Source of the DNA: Nematopogon swammerdamellus | Lineage: Eukaryota > Arthropoda > Insecta > Lepidoptera > Adelidae | Assembly: GCA_946902875.1 (NCBI GenBank) | Contig: OX336353.1 | Location: 17,187,151-17,251,150 of the forward strand | Direction: 5' to 3' | DNA: 64,000 nt | In this document: one piece after another, positions 54,639 to 64,000 of the stretch | Layout of the letters: every line of letters starts with the position of its first letter | Position numbering within the stretch: position 1 is the first letter of the stretch | Position numbers and translations under genes: made by a program | The notes under the pieces: generated by a model | What the model saw: only the letters and a program-made list of their open reading frames with translations | Told to the model about the DNA's origin: nothing | The model's database searches: none

Positions 54639-55800
54639 AAATGAAATGAAATGAAATGAAATGAAATGAAATGAAATGAAATGTTTATTAATACCATTTT
54701 ACATACAATTTGCATTCCCTCTCCTCTAAACTAGCTTCATGGCTGTAATATGAAGGAGAGGTATTCAGTAAGGTGTATTTCACTTGGGTATTATACATTC
54801 TATAGAAATGTGAGATATGGTGTGCTGTGTAGTGGTGTGTGGTGGTGTATTGTGGTGTGATGTGGTGTGGTGTAGCGTGTAGTGTAGTGTGGTGTGTACT
54901 GTGAGTTTAATTATGTTGAGTACATCTTGTTTTGCCTTTAGGCTACAACCGAGAGTTGTAGTTCAGTAGCTTCGTAGTTTATTTTAATAAGCCAACTATT
55001 CACTTTTATTTTACAATGATATCTTGTAATTTTCCTTATTCCTAATACCCTATCAACTCTGTTGTAAATATACGGACCCAGAAACCATGCAAAGCGCTGT
55101 GCAAAACTAGTCCTCGTAGCCGGGACTGCTACTTGATTTGCGAATCTAGTTTCATGATTGTGCGTAGACCTAATTTGTACGTCTTGACATTTCTGATGCC
55201 CTATTATTTCTACAATAAATAGCTTGCGCACGCTTAGGAGGTTGCTTTCACTCAGAAGTTGATGAGTGGGATATCGGAAAGGCTTCCTTAACATCACTCT
55301 TAGCACCACTCTTTGTGAACGCTCGACCTTCAGCAGGTGCGTTTTTGCCGCACCTCCCCAGGAAGATATGCAATAAGTAAGCAGGGACTGACACAGAGCC
55401 AGGTAAACCGTACGAAGGGTAGTCTTATCTAGTACATTTCGTAACCCTTTAAATACATATATAAGTCGTCTAACCCTTCCAGTAAGTACCTCTATGTGTT
55501 TTTCCCAGGACAGCCTATCATCCAATGTGACACCCAGGTATTTTATGTGTGTCACCTTACTCAGAATTTGGCAGTCACACTGGATGCCAGGTTCACAGGT
55601 GTGTATACGGATTTTTTGCGGAACATCTGGGCCAGGGTTACGGATACTGAAACAAATAAATTTGGTTTTTCCTACGTTCAGAGTCAGAAGATTATTTTCG
55701 AGCCACCTATTGATTAGTTTAAGTCCATTCTCAGCCAGTACAGTGACATCCTCCCATGTTTTTGATGAGAAGAGCAGAGCAGTGTCATAAATGTTAGTTG
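54639..55800 (-). mobile_element. LINE (CR1/Jockey-like) with (CATTT)n tail
   Basis: The minus-strand frame from 55555 to 54938 gives THIKYLGVTLDDRLSWEKHI, RNVLDKTTLRTVYLALCQSL and SWGGAAKTHLLKVERSQRVV: the C-terminal part of a non-LTR RT. Upstream, about 55560-55760 encodes INRWLENNLLTLNVGKTKFI in the same strand. The YADD region is damaged (only IYDTALLFSS near 55790). The 3' end lies at a run of nine 'aaatg' units (plus strand, 54639-54685). Confidence 0.75.
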
Positions 55801-55852
55801 TCTTGCACGGACAGTATCCATTGATTACACCCGTATTTATATTAATGTCTTC

Positions 55853-56290
55853 TCAGTAGAGTAGATCTTGTGGAGCTTTCCTCTTTAGTCTACTGAAGGT
55901 AATCTTGTCTTCCATTAATTCGCAAGCCAGTTCGTTGGGGTGGTTTTGTATTCTCACTTTGTATTGAATTGTTTGTGTTTTTATTTCTTCTTTTACAGTT
56001 GGCATGTTTAAATCGCGGTGTAATCTCGCATTGGTTATGTACCAGGGGGCGTCTACGATTATTCGTAGTGTTTTCGATTGAAACCTCTGCAGAATTTCTA
56101 TGTTTGAGCTAGCTGCTGTACCCCACAATTGCAGGCCATACGTCCATATCGGCTTCAGTATACATTTGTACAGGAGAAGTTTGTTTTCCAGCGACAATTG
56201 GGATTTCCTATTTATAAGCCAGTATATTTTCCGAAGATGCAACCCAAGTGCTTTCCGCTTGGTAAAGATGTGTTTTCGCTTTTTCGCAAA
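55853..56290 (-). mobile_element. Jockey-type LINE fragment
   Basis: The minus-strand frame 56242-55853 gives YWLINRKSQLSLENKLLLYK, PIWTYGLQLWGTAASSNIEI and MPTVKEEIKTQTIQYKVRIQ, homologous to the C-terminal frame at 50408-50034 but clearly diverged, so a separate subfamily. It abuts the CR1/Jockey-like LINE at 54639-55800. Confidence 0.75.
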
Positions 56291-56929
56291 ACTTATTTAA
56301 AATGCGTTTTTAGAACAAATAATTTAGATGTATGTTATAAAAGATGCCATAGATTAATTACTGGCGAAAACACTATACGTGAAAGTTCGCCCGATAGAAA
56401 GAAAAAATACTTACCTCAAGAAATTTTATAACTAAGTGTAATTTGAAAAATAATACATAATGTAGATAGTTAACATGTTATACATTTTTGAAGAAAACTA
56501 TTATTTTTGCCGCGTACCTATGGAAAGATAGGTTTTCTGCATTCTTTTCGCCCCTATTACCACAATTAGGTATCGCACACCCACCCATTGTATGCCTCAC
56601 ATCGATTCAAATACAATACAATCCAATCTTTTAGTTACCTATATTTTCTTTGACAAACTCGTAAATAGCCGATACCACGATCGTGTTTATCAGCCTGGCA
56701 GCACTGCCAGGGCTGGGCGGGGCGAGGGCGGAGGTCGGCGCGGCGGCAAGCAAGCAAAGCAGCCAGCAGGCAGCATGTCCATTTTTTATCTCCCTCACTC
56801 ATTCCTTTCTTCCTAGATCGAGCAAAATCTCTCTCTTCTATATAATATATATCACTCTATACCTCACCTCACTAACCCTCTCGCTCGCTCGCACAGTCGT
56901 TAATCTAGCGCGGTTCGGAGTGGTCGCGT

Positions 56930-57145
56930 GCCGCTTACTTCGATTGGAGTTCGCGTTGTGTATTATCAATAAATTGATTACAGTGTCCTGTGGAACTAAC
57001 TGAATTTTGATTTGAACTTCAAATAAATATCTCAGCACTTCTCGTGTTGATAGTGCCGATTGTGAGTGCTGAATGTACCCGCTGTGTTCGAAGACGTTTG
57101 GTTTATGTTTTGTTTTCGTGAATTATTTCGGATTATTTCGGTGAG
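56930..57145 (+). other. Possible 5' untranslated first exon
   Basis: The stretch after 'ctctcgctcgctcgcacagtc' (initiator-like acagtc near 56893) lacks long open frames and ends in a good donor 'tttcg|gtgagtatg' at about 57141. Upstream is CT-rich, GC-richer sequence. No coding exon follows in the window. It could be the first exon of a gene beyond the right edge. Inference only. Confidence 0.25.
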
Positions 57146-57149
57146 TATG

Positions 57150-57412
57150 AATGGAAGGATGCGTTTTCTCTTTGCATTTAGCTAAATGTTGTGTCGGAGC
57201 AGCCGAGGGTAGCGGGGAAGTTTCGCCCTGCGCACGAGGGTTGCGGTGCGGAGAGCGGGGGTGGCTGGTTCCGCCGGGTGCCGTCACACCCAGCAACGGG
57301 GCGCGGACGGATGGCGGCTCGGTCCCCTGCGCTGACCCCTCGTGAACGATATTGCGAGGGTGCAGTGCGGTGCGGAATGTCACTGCCCGATATACACGCA
57401 CGTCTACTCTAA
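57150..57412. other. GC-rich segment of unknown nature
   Basis: About 260 bp with markedly higher GC than the surroundings ('gtagcggggaagtttcgccc', 'gcgcacgagggttgcggtgc'). Both strands have open frames of 60-90 codons with no recognised domain. It may be a CpG-rich regulatory region next to the putative first exon, or an inserted repeat. Confidence 0.3.
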
Positions 57413-57539
57413 ATTATTGCCAATTTTCTTTCAAATAGAAATACTTTCGTAACTAAGTATCTCTCACACGATATTCCTAATGAATTCTTCTTTTATTGCT
57501 ACGGACTTAAGGTAATTATTTTGAGACACTAAATTAAAA

Positions 57540-57692
57540 ATAGTAGAGTCTCGGGTCCTTCAAGAGGGCCGTGAATGGACACCTGTCGGGCCGGCATGGC
57601 ATTCGTAGCCCCTGCATACGACCGAATGTCCATGGGCGTCGTTGGGCACCTTATGGGTGGCTCGGCGCCATATGTCGCGATTTTAATAAAAA
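57540..57692 (+). mobile_element. LINE 3' tail fragment
   Basis: 'gtctcgggtccttcaagagg', 'acacctgtcgggccggcatg' and 'gccatatgtcgcgattttaa' match the tails at 7870-8031 and 58285-58440. Confidence 0.65.
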
Positions 57693-57745
57693 ACAAATTA
57701 GGTAAAGCCATCATCTTTTAATTTAACGAAAGCTAAAATTAAAAT

Positions 57746-58159
57746 CAGAAGCGGCCAAGGCGTGGGCGACGTGGGCGACAGCCCACGGCCTCGCGGCCCG
57801 AGGGGCCTCGCGCCTCGAAAGTTCATGCAGCTTTGATTCATGAAAAATATTCAGCTAGATCTATTAAAAGAGACCCCGAGTAAACATGTTTAGAATCAAA
57901 GGCAAACTAAAGCTTACTATAAAACCTTTATAAGACACAAGATGGGAACGCAGGATAGACAGAGGCAGTGAAGGCTGTATTATTGCAATTTGATTATGTT
58001 TACTTTTATCGACGAAAGGTATGCTGACAAAAATGTTTGATTTGATCAGTATACCGTAAACCCATTTCAACAGTGAAAATTCATAAAATCCATTTCACCA
58101 GAGAGGGCCTCGCAAAATATATCTTGCCCACATCAAATTTAGGTCTTGCCCCGCCACTG
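57746..58159. mobile_element. hAT MITE, same family as 1135-1644
   Basis: The ends CAGAAGCGGCCAAGG and TTGCCCCGCCACTG are flanked by identical ATTAAAAT (57738-57745 and 58160-58167). The interior matches 1135-1644 ('ctcgcggcccgaggggcctc', 'ttacttttatcgacgaaagg') but lacks about 100 bp of it. Confidence 0.9.
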
Positions 58160-58284
58160 ATTAAAATCATATTAGGTACCTACTTACTAAATTAATACCT
58201 AGTAAAGAATCGGAACAACGTATTATGAACCCTTTATATCTACCAACGTGTGTGTTGTTAAGAAGGGTGCCCACGTATTTCCCC

Positions 58285-58440
58285 TCAAGTACAGTCTCGG
58301 GTCCTTCAAGAGAGGCGTGAACAGGCACCTGTCAGGCCGGCATGGTATTCGCAACCCCCGCGTACGGCCGAATGTCCATGATCGTCGTTAGATACCTAAT
58401 GGGTGGCTCGACGCCACATGTCGCGCTTTCTATAAAAAAA
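58285..58440 (+). mobile_element. LINE 3' tail fragment
   Basis: 'cctcaagtacagtctcgggt', 'acctgtcaggccggcatggt' and 'cgccacatgtcgcgctttct' plus a short A tail at 58432-58441. It is the clearest copy of this tail family in the window. Confidence 0.7.
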
Positions 58441-58516
58441 AACATACACCCTCACCAATTAAATGTTAAACTTACATAAATAGGTAATATAGGTATTAGA
58501 AGAGAGGTAAACAATG

Positions 58517-58676
58517 TACCGTGTGGGGCCGGTACTTAAAAAGAATAGTACCGTGTGGGGCCGGTACTTAAAAAGAATAGTACCGTGTGGGGCCGGTACT
58601 TAAAAAGAATAGTACCGTGTGGGGCCGGTACTTAAAAAGAATAGTACCGTGTGGGGCCGGTACTTAAAAAGAATAG
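58517..58676 (+). repeat. Five tandem copies of the 32-bp SINE head-B start
   Basis: The unit 'taccgtgtggggccggtact' + 'taaaaagaatag' begins at 58517, 58549, 58581, 58613 and 58645. The copies are identical as read. The last copy continues into a normal SINE head. Confidence 0.95.
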
Positions 58677-58970
58677 CCCCGCTGCATCTCTCCCCGTGCA
58701 TGTCGTAAGAGGCGACTAAGGGATAAGGACAAGATACTGCGCTAAAGGGCGACAGGCTAGCCACTTCTCACCTTGGCGCAGTCCTTCCACCTAGCCATGC
58801 AGCAGGTGGGTTCTTCGTGCCTTACTTGCTGCTTGATAGTTGTCTTGTCCGTATACTGTGCTAAACGTGGTAGTCGGTGTTGTGCTGTAATTTGCCAGAG
58901 TCCTTATAGCACAACTCCGATTACTCTGCTTACCCTGATTGCCAGGATACAGCGTGTGTTATGTAGGTAT
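58645..58970 (+). mobile_element. Mosaic SINE: head B joined to body C
   Basis: Head B, then 'gggataaggacaagatactg', 'cagcaggtgggttcttcgtg' and 'ccgattactctgcttaccct'. Same arrangement as 34030-34350. Confidence 0.65.
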
Positions 58971-59504
58971 ACAATCTAGTCTAGACCTACTATCTACTTG
59001 TAAAACTAGGTACCTAGAGAATAGGTAAACAATATCTAGTCGAGACCGAAATATCCAATGATAATATTGCTCTCAAGCTGTATTTTCGATATAATTTAGG
59101 CGGTCCATATTATGCAGATAGTCAATAAAACACTTGTAATAATATATTTTGTAAAAAAAAAAAACCTGCTACGTTTCATATGCCGGCTCTTCCTCGTGGG
59201 TGTAATCGAACCGGATAGAACATATTATCACAAGTTCGAGAGGAGTTTAACTGCCTGCTGCAGTTTAGGTTTACTGCCAGTTTAACTGCATTAAAATAAA
59301 ATGATCAATAAAGTCTTCCTCAACATTCTATAAAAAGAAATAACAACTCTAATACAGTTCTAATACAGCAACAAGCAGGAATTCTTTATGAACTCAAGGG
59401 AAAATAAAAAAAGAGAAAAGGCCTCAAAAATGAATGACCCTGCATAGAAAGGGTCCTTTGTCATCTCATTCTGAACTCGTTAAATGATGCCTCAGGGACA
59501 CCTT

Positions 59505-59840
59505 CTTTTTTTTTTTTATGGAATCTGACACGGTTGGCTACAACACCTACAACATCCGTGATGTGAGCCCATAACACCGGGTGAACTTGGTGCCACGTCA
59601 GTGCTTCCCTTCGGTCGTGCCGGCTACACTGAACTGGACGGAAAACACAAACTATTTACATAGCCGTTTCGACCGATCTTTCATGCAGTGCGGTGGTACC
59701 AACCCGGGCGGGTTAAACCCTACCACCTAGTAATATAAGAAGGGAGTCATATCCCTTAGTCGCCTTTTACGACATACACGGGGAGAGATGCGGTGGGGCT
59801 ATTATTTTAAAGTACCGGCCCCACACGGTACCACACGGTA
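59505..59840 (-). mobile_element. Mosaic SINE: head B joined to body A, well preserved
   Basis: The T run at 59506-59517 is the A tail. Body A and head B follow, ending with 'ccccacacggtaccacacgg' on the plus strand. The doubled 'ccacacggta' is a mini-duplication of the head start, related to the array at 58517. Confidence 0.75.
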
Positions 59841-59989
59841 CCTGTCCTATTTCACAAAGAAACTTACGTGAAAAGATTATATCATTAAAAGTGGATCAGG
59901 AGGGCATGATGCATGAATCACTTCATCTTGTCTTGTTAGCTAAAGGTGAGACAGTCTGACTAATATTATGGTTCCGGCTAACTCATGGC

Positions 59990-60838
59990 TAGGGTTACCA
60001 TTTTTAAATTTGAAAAGTCTTGCCAAAAAGCCGGCCATTTCAAAAAAAGTCCGGACATTTCAAGAAAAGTACGGACATTGTAGTCACAAAATGAAGTAAT
60101 ACCTAAATCCCACAAAGTTGTTTATTTTAAGGCGGTGACAAACGCCAACGACCTTGAGCATTCGGGAATTTGAAATTCCAAATTATTTTAGTTTATGTAC
60201 CACTTTTTATAAACCTCTATAATATAGACGTTCGATGAGAACTAAAATAAAAAAAAAAATTGGTACTTACGTAAGCAAAGATAGGTAGATAGGTGCATTT
60301 AGGTACTCTACTTATGGTTTCGTGTAGGCGTTTTTTTTGTGTTTTATTTTTATCTCCTGTCGTGGTTACAATAATAAAATTTCAAAAAGCCAGTTTTCTC
60401 AGTGCTTTTTGACCTTTGCATCAGTGCCCATCATCATCAAAATTGTAATAATACACACATTCCCACATTTTTTAAAATTCGTACTTTTTTTTGTTATTTT
60501 TTATTATAGCAATTTTACTCATTATTAAAAAAACCAACAATACACATTGTTGGTAAGGAACCAAATTTTGTGTTGGTATTTTTTTAATTTTCTCAGTGTG
60601 TGCCAATTGGCCAGTTTTGGACTTTCTTTGCCGCACTTTTTGCGCATTTGGCGTTTATCACGGCCTTAAGTTGAGTTAAGATTAACTAGTTGAAATACTG
60701 GTAGAATAAAAATTTAAGAAGGATTTAATACTTATGTTTTATTAATTTTAAGTAGGTAATTTCAAATTTTTTCCATCTAAATAAAAAGCCGAACGGAAGG
60801 CCGAAAGCCCGGGCAAATCGGGACGGATGGTAAGCCTA
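59990..60838. mobile_element. hAT-like element, 849 bp
   Basis: The ends TAGGGTTACCAT and ATGGTAAGCCTA are inverted with one mismatch. The flanks CTCATGGC (59982-59989) and CTCATAGC (60839-60846) match at 7 of 8. Subterminal 'gtccggacatttcaa' repeats occur at the left. No transposase is visible. Confidence 0.8.
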
Positions 60839-61355
60839 CTCATAGCTGGCCGGATGACTCACGCGGATTCTCCGCATATTTTTACGTCATTTGTGGCCTT
60901 TCTTTTGTAATAGAGGTCCATTAGGCCCGGTGTACATAGGGGGAGTTTCTCGCTTATATCGGCGGCGAGAAGTTGTACACGACTTCTTTGGTGTATGTTT
61001 ACACCATGGGTTTTACACACACACATCTAATACTAATAACATGTTTAGTATGAAATGAGGAAAAATGCTGGAAACTGCAAAGAACCAAACCCAGTCTACT
61101 ATTGGGTTATCTATCAATCATTCTCTTTTTCATAGCCTGGTGGGTAGGAACAACCTGGGTTGTCCGATTTTAAGGAAAATAAAAAAAAACTTAAGTACCT
61201 TAATAAAATTCTTAGATCAGATTATACCTATGTGAAGTCTGATTTGACTAGCACCACTCATCGGTGACAAATATCTAGGTATGTATACAATTGAGGTTGG
61301 TTAGGTTATATTCGTATACCTACTTTAGTGCCTTTTGTGATTTTGTAGTAAATAG
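60839..61355. other. Non-coding stretch, nothing recognised
   Basis: AT-rich sequence with short acac and tacc runs. No supported gene or repeat family. Confidence 0.4.
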
Positions 61356-61648
61356 GCCTTATAGTGCCTGACTTGCTGCCTGATAGTCATCTTGTCCGAA
61401 TACTGCGCTAAACGTGGTGGTTGATGTTGTGCTGTAATTTACCAGAGTACTTGCAGCACAACACCGATTACTCTGCTTACCCCGATTGTCGGAATACGGC
61501 GTGTGGTGTGTATGTACTCGTATGTGTAATGAAATGAATGGTGTACGGTGTGTAGATGACAAGAGCAGAAGACCGCGTGCGGTGCGCGCCTTGGGAGAGG
61601 CCTATGTCCAGCAGTGGACCGATACAGGCTGATGATGATGATGATAAA
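61356..61648 (+). mobile_element. SINE body C fragment followed by an RTE tail with (GAT)n
   Basis: 61356-61510 matches body C ('gcagcacaacaccgattact', 'tgtcggaatacggcgtgtgg'). 61590-61648 has 'gggagaggcctatgtccagc', 'agtggaccgatacaggctga' and a 'tgatgatgatgatga' run, the end of a lepidopteran RTE-like LINE. Confidence 0.6.
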
Positions 61649-62317
61649 TCGGTGTACCTACCTACCTACCTACCTAAAATTCTTATTGGTCGAACTGAGA
61701 GCCTTCTCCCGCGTTAGAAATCGGTTATGATGATGCGTGGGTCATTAAAACGCCTAATGAAATGGAAGCTTCCTTTTACATCATTAGCCTGCTCCAAACA
61801 CTGTTTGATGGATGAGATGGAACTATTTAAACTAACTAGCTGGCCATTCAACAGTGTTAGTGTCAATGACCGCTTACTTTCGATAAAAAAAAACATTCAT
61901 GGAGGCTATGCTCGTCGTCACCTACTTTATCGGCGTGAATTTTGGTGCTAGGTCAAATTACGCGAACTTTCAAATACAAAGAATATTGCCTGATGGGTGG
62001 TGCACTGCCCAGGCGCCCTTGACGGCGTAGTTCAAGGGCAAAATCTATGGTCAAGGGCGGCAGTCTAACATGACTAAGTTCATGCCGGATTTAGTGTTAG
62101 CATATACGGTCTTTGGCTCCGTATGGGTTATTTCGTATTCGTCACCGTTAAATATTGTATAAAAAATCGGTTTCTTGCACTAATTCTTCGCATTCGTCAC
62201 CGTAATATTATTGTAATTAATATTTCTTCGCATTCGTCACCAGTTTACCTACGACGGATACTTGTGTCACGCACGCCACGCACATAATAATAAAATAAAT
62301 AGGTTTTAGGGAAATAG
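61649..62317. other. Non-coding stretch, nothing recognised
   Basis: A (TACC)n run at about 61655-61676. 'ttcttcgcattcgtcacc' recurs near 62182 and 62222. Open frames at 61714-61951 lie on both strands, have no known domain and are not supported. Confidence 0.4.
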
Positions 62318-62420
62318 GGAAGTCTCCGGTATGGTACCTACCTTGTCGGAGGTGATATTGGCTGGTCGGGGCATGCGCTTTAGCCCTTCCGACTCAGCCG
62401 CCCATACCGGATTACATAAA
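62318..62420 (+). mobile_element. SINE family D 3' fragment
   Basis: 'agggaagtctccggtatggt', 'ggaggtgatattggctggtc' and 'cgcccataccggattacata' plus an A tail match the end of 5040-5285. Confidence 0.65.
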
Positions 62421-62554
62421 AAAATAAAAAATAAAGAGATAAAGTTTGTAAGTTTGGATGTACCTAGGAGGTAATCTAAGAAAATAGGTACTCATCCGAT
62501 TTTAAAAATTCTTTGACCAATATTTAGAATTGACCTTCAGGATGGATGGACATA

Positions 62555-62592
62555 GGCTATGCGAGCGAAGCCACGGGCAAAAGCTAGTTAAT
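62555..62592 (+). mobile_element. Helitron-like 3' end
   Basis: 'gcgagcgaagccacgggcaa' + 'aagctag' + T. It matches the ends at 27954, 29377 and 36842. The 5' limit of this copy was not found. Confidence 0.5.
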
Positions 62593-62824
62593 AAATAAGA
62601 AAAAACACATAAATAGGTACCTACTTCACCTGCCCGACGATTTAATAAAGTACTACATACATATATTTTTAATTAGAAAAATGCAAATCGAAAATCATTG
62701 GAAAAAAAAATACATCTCGACCAGGATTCTTTTCTGCCTTTTTACGGTAATGTTTTCAGGATGATTTTCGATTTGCATTTTTCTAATTAAAAATATATAT
62801 AAAGCGAGTACGTGCTTAGTACTA

Positions 62825-63190
62825 ACATATAAACATAAAATATTACTGGGTGGGGTGGGGTATGCAGAGACAACGGATCTCCACGTGCCACGATCCTGAC
62901 ACACCTCTGCCGCCTCTTCCACTCTCATAATGTTCTTCATGCATGCTCGTCGGTTACGGGCACTACGCACTTGACCCTTTTTGAGCAAATGCCCGATCCT
63001 GGTCCAGGTACGTGCGTCTAGGGCGACCCTTCCAGACTCTTCCACTCACATTTGCTTCATAAATTTCTTTCGTTAGTCTCCTATCATCCATTCTTCCAAC
63101 TTGACCGAACCACCGAAGCATTCCTTTCTCAATCCTTGTCACTATATCTTCTTTCAGCCCACAGCGCTCTCGCACTACACTATTTCTCAA
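62825..63190 (-). mobile_element. Second RTE-type LINE family, 3' end, frame-broken
   Basis: The minus strand gives RERCGLKEDIVTRIEKGMLR and WFGQVGRMDDRRLTKEIYEA, then after a frameshift RRACMKNIMRVEEAAEVCQD and RGTWRSVVSAYPTPP. This is the well-known C-terminus of a lepidopteran RTE-like element. Confidence 0.7.
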
Positions 63191-63614
63191 TCTATCTATA
63201 GAACTATTTGAAAAGTATTATTGTCTAGCTAGACCGTAAGGTCACTCACGCTCTTGGCTCTTGCGGTGTCGTGACCTTATATCGTCTCTTGCTGACTGCG
63301 GTGCTCGGCTGCAGCAACCGGTACTGCCGTATAAGGTAAGGCCTGACGCCTGCGAGCGATGGCGGACTGTCGCTTCGGCGGGGAAACAAACGGGCATCTT
63401 CCTAGCGTGTCGCCCTCGCCCTCGATGACGGATATATAACACTCGATTCATCCTTCCTTACCTATAATAAAATCCAACGTCTGCTTTCTGTCTGCGTGTC
63501 TGTCTGTCCGCTTATAACTCGAGAACCACTGAACCGATTTTAATAAAACAAAATTCTACGCATAGCTTGATTCTTCCCATCAACTATAGGCTACTTACTA
63601 TCACGCTAAATAGC

Positions 63615-64000
63615 TTATGGAAGTGTTTTCTTTATCTTATATAGTAGTCCTTTATGCCAGACTCGATCAAAGGCCTGCTGTATATCCAGGAACACCGCCG
63701 AGCAGTATTCCTTTTTCTCGAATGTGTGTCTTACCTTTTGTACAACACGGTGTACCTGCTCGATTGTCGAATGTTGGGATCGGAATCCAAATTGGTGGTC
63801 AGGTATGATGTTTTCTTCAGTCATTATTGGCTTTAGACGACTTAGGAAAATTGTTTCAAATACTTTCGACATGACGGGAAGCAGGCTGATTGGTCGGTAG
63901 GAGGAAACTTCGTTTGGTGGTTTTCCATCTTTGTAGATCATTATTATCTGAGACACTTTCCACAGTCGCGGGAAATAATGCAGTCTGAGCATGGCATTGA
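63615..64000 (-). mobile_element. Jockey-type LINE fragment, 3'-truncated, cut by window edge
   Basis: The sequence from 63617 to the window end matches 50907-51290 of the Jockey copy in mRpS23 intron 2 with no difference seen. It encodes SSYRPISLLPVMSKVFETIF and VFLDIQQAFDRVWHKGLLYK, then stops abruptly after KKTLP where the RT would continue. The missing 3' part is unusual for target-primed insertion. Confidence 0.85.

Overview
The window looks like nuclear DNA of an insect, most probably a moth or butterfly. The base composition is AT-rich, genes are split by GT-AG introns, and most of the length is repeats of lepidopteran type: SINE modules containing 'aaaaggcgactaaggg', Helitron-like ends reading 'gccgcgggcaaaagctag', LINE tails ending near 'atgtccagcagtgga', and many small hAT, TTAA and TA elements. 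The order assignment is inference from these repeats; no species can be named.

Four host genes can be supported. (1) On the plus strand at 922-7473 lie the last six coding exons of a multi-pass membrane protein; its 5' part is outside the window or unrecognised. (2) On the minus strand at 25632-41284 is a complete three-exon gene for a 235-residue LysM-domain protein of the LYSMD1/2 type. (3) On the plus strand at 45619-52264 is a complete three-exon gene for mitochondrial ribosomal protein S23. (4) Inside intron 1 of that gene, on the same strand at 45867-47636, is a complete three-exon gene for a 228-residue coiled-coil protein resembling SYCP3/COR1. Genes 1 and 2 converge across an 18 kb repeat-filled gap. 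Genes 2 and 3 are head to head, separated by a 4 kb nest of transposons. A possible non-coding first exon lies at about 56.93-57.14 kb.

Repeats by region. 0.2-8 kb: hAT elements with exact 8-bp target duplications and several SINEs in the introns of gene 1. 8-25.6 kb: a 185-bp satellite (nine copies), a 100-bp minisatellite (eight copies), a retrotransposon with a restriction-like endonuclease domain in one plus-strand copy facing two minus-strand partial copies, and a cluster of three long hairpins. 25.6-41.3 kb, inside the LysM gene: a Helitron-like element carrying an inverted ~66-bp minisatellite, piggyBac-like and hAT elements, and a full-length SINE with both tRNA-like and 5S-rRNA-like promoter parts. 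41.4-45.5 kb: a foldback-like nest with a 38-bp perfect palindrome, 476-bp inverted arms and a hAT insertion. 49-64 kb: Jockey-type LINEs (one with a 12-bp target duplication), CR1/Jockey-type fragments, more SINEs and hAT elements.

The host genes share no visible pathway: mRpS23 acts in mitochondrial translation, the SYCP3-like protein would act in meiotic chromosome axes, and the LysM protein has no settled role. The most unusual features are the nested gene, the SINE families that exchange heads and bodies, the composite tRNA/5S SINE head, and the palindromic Helitron-like element.
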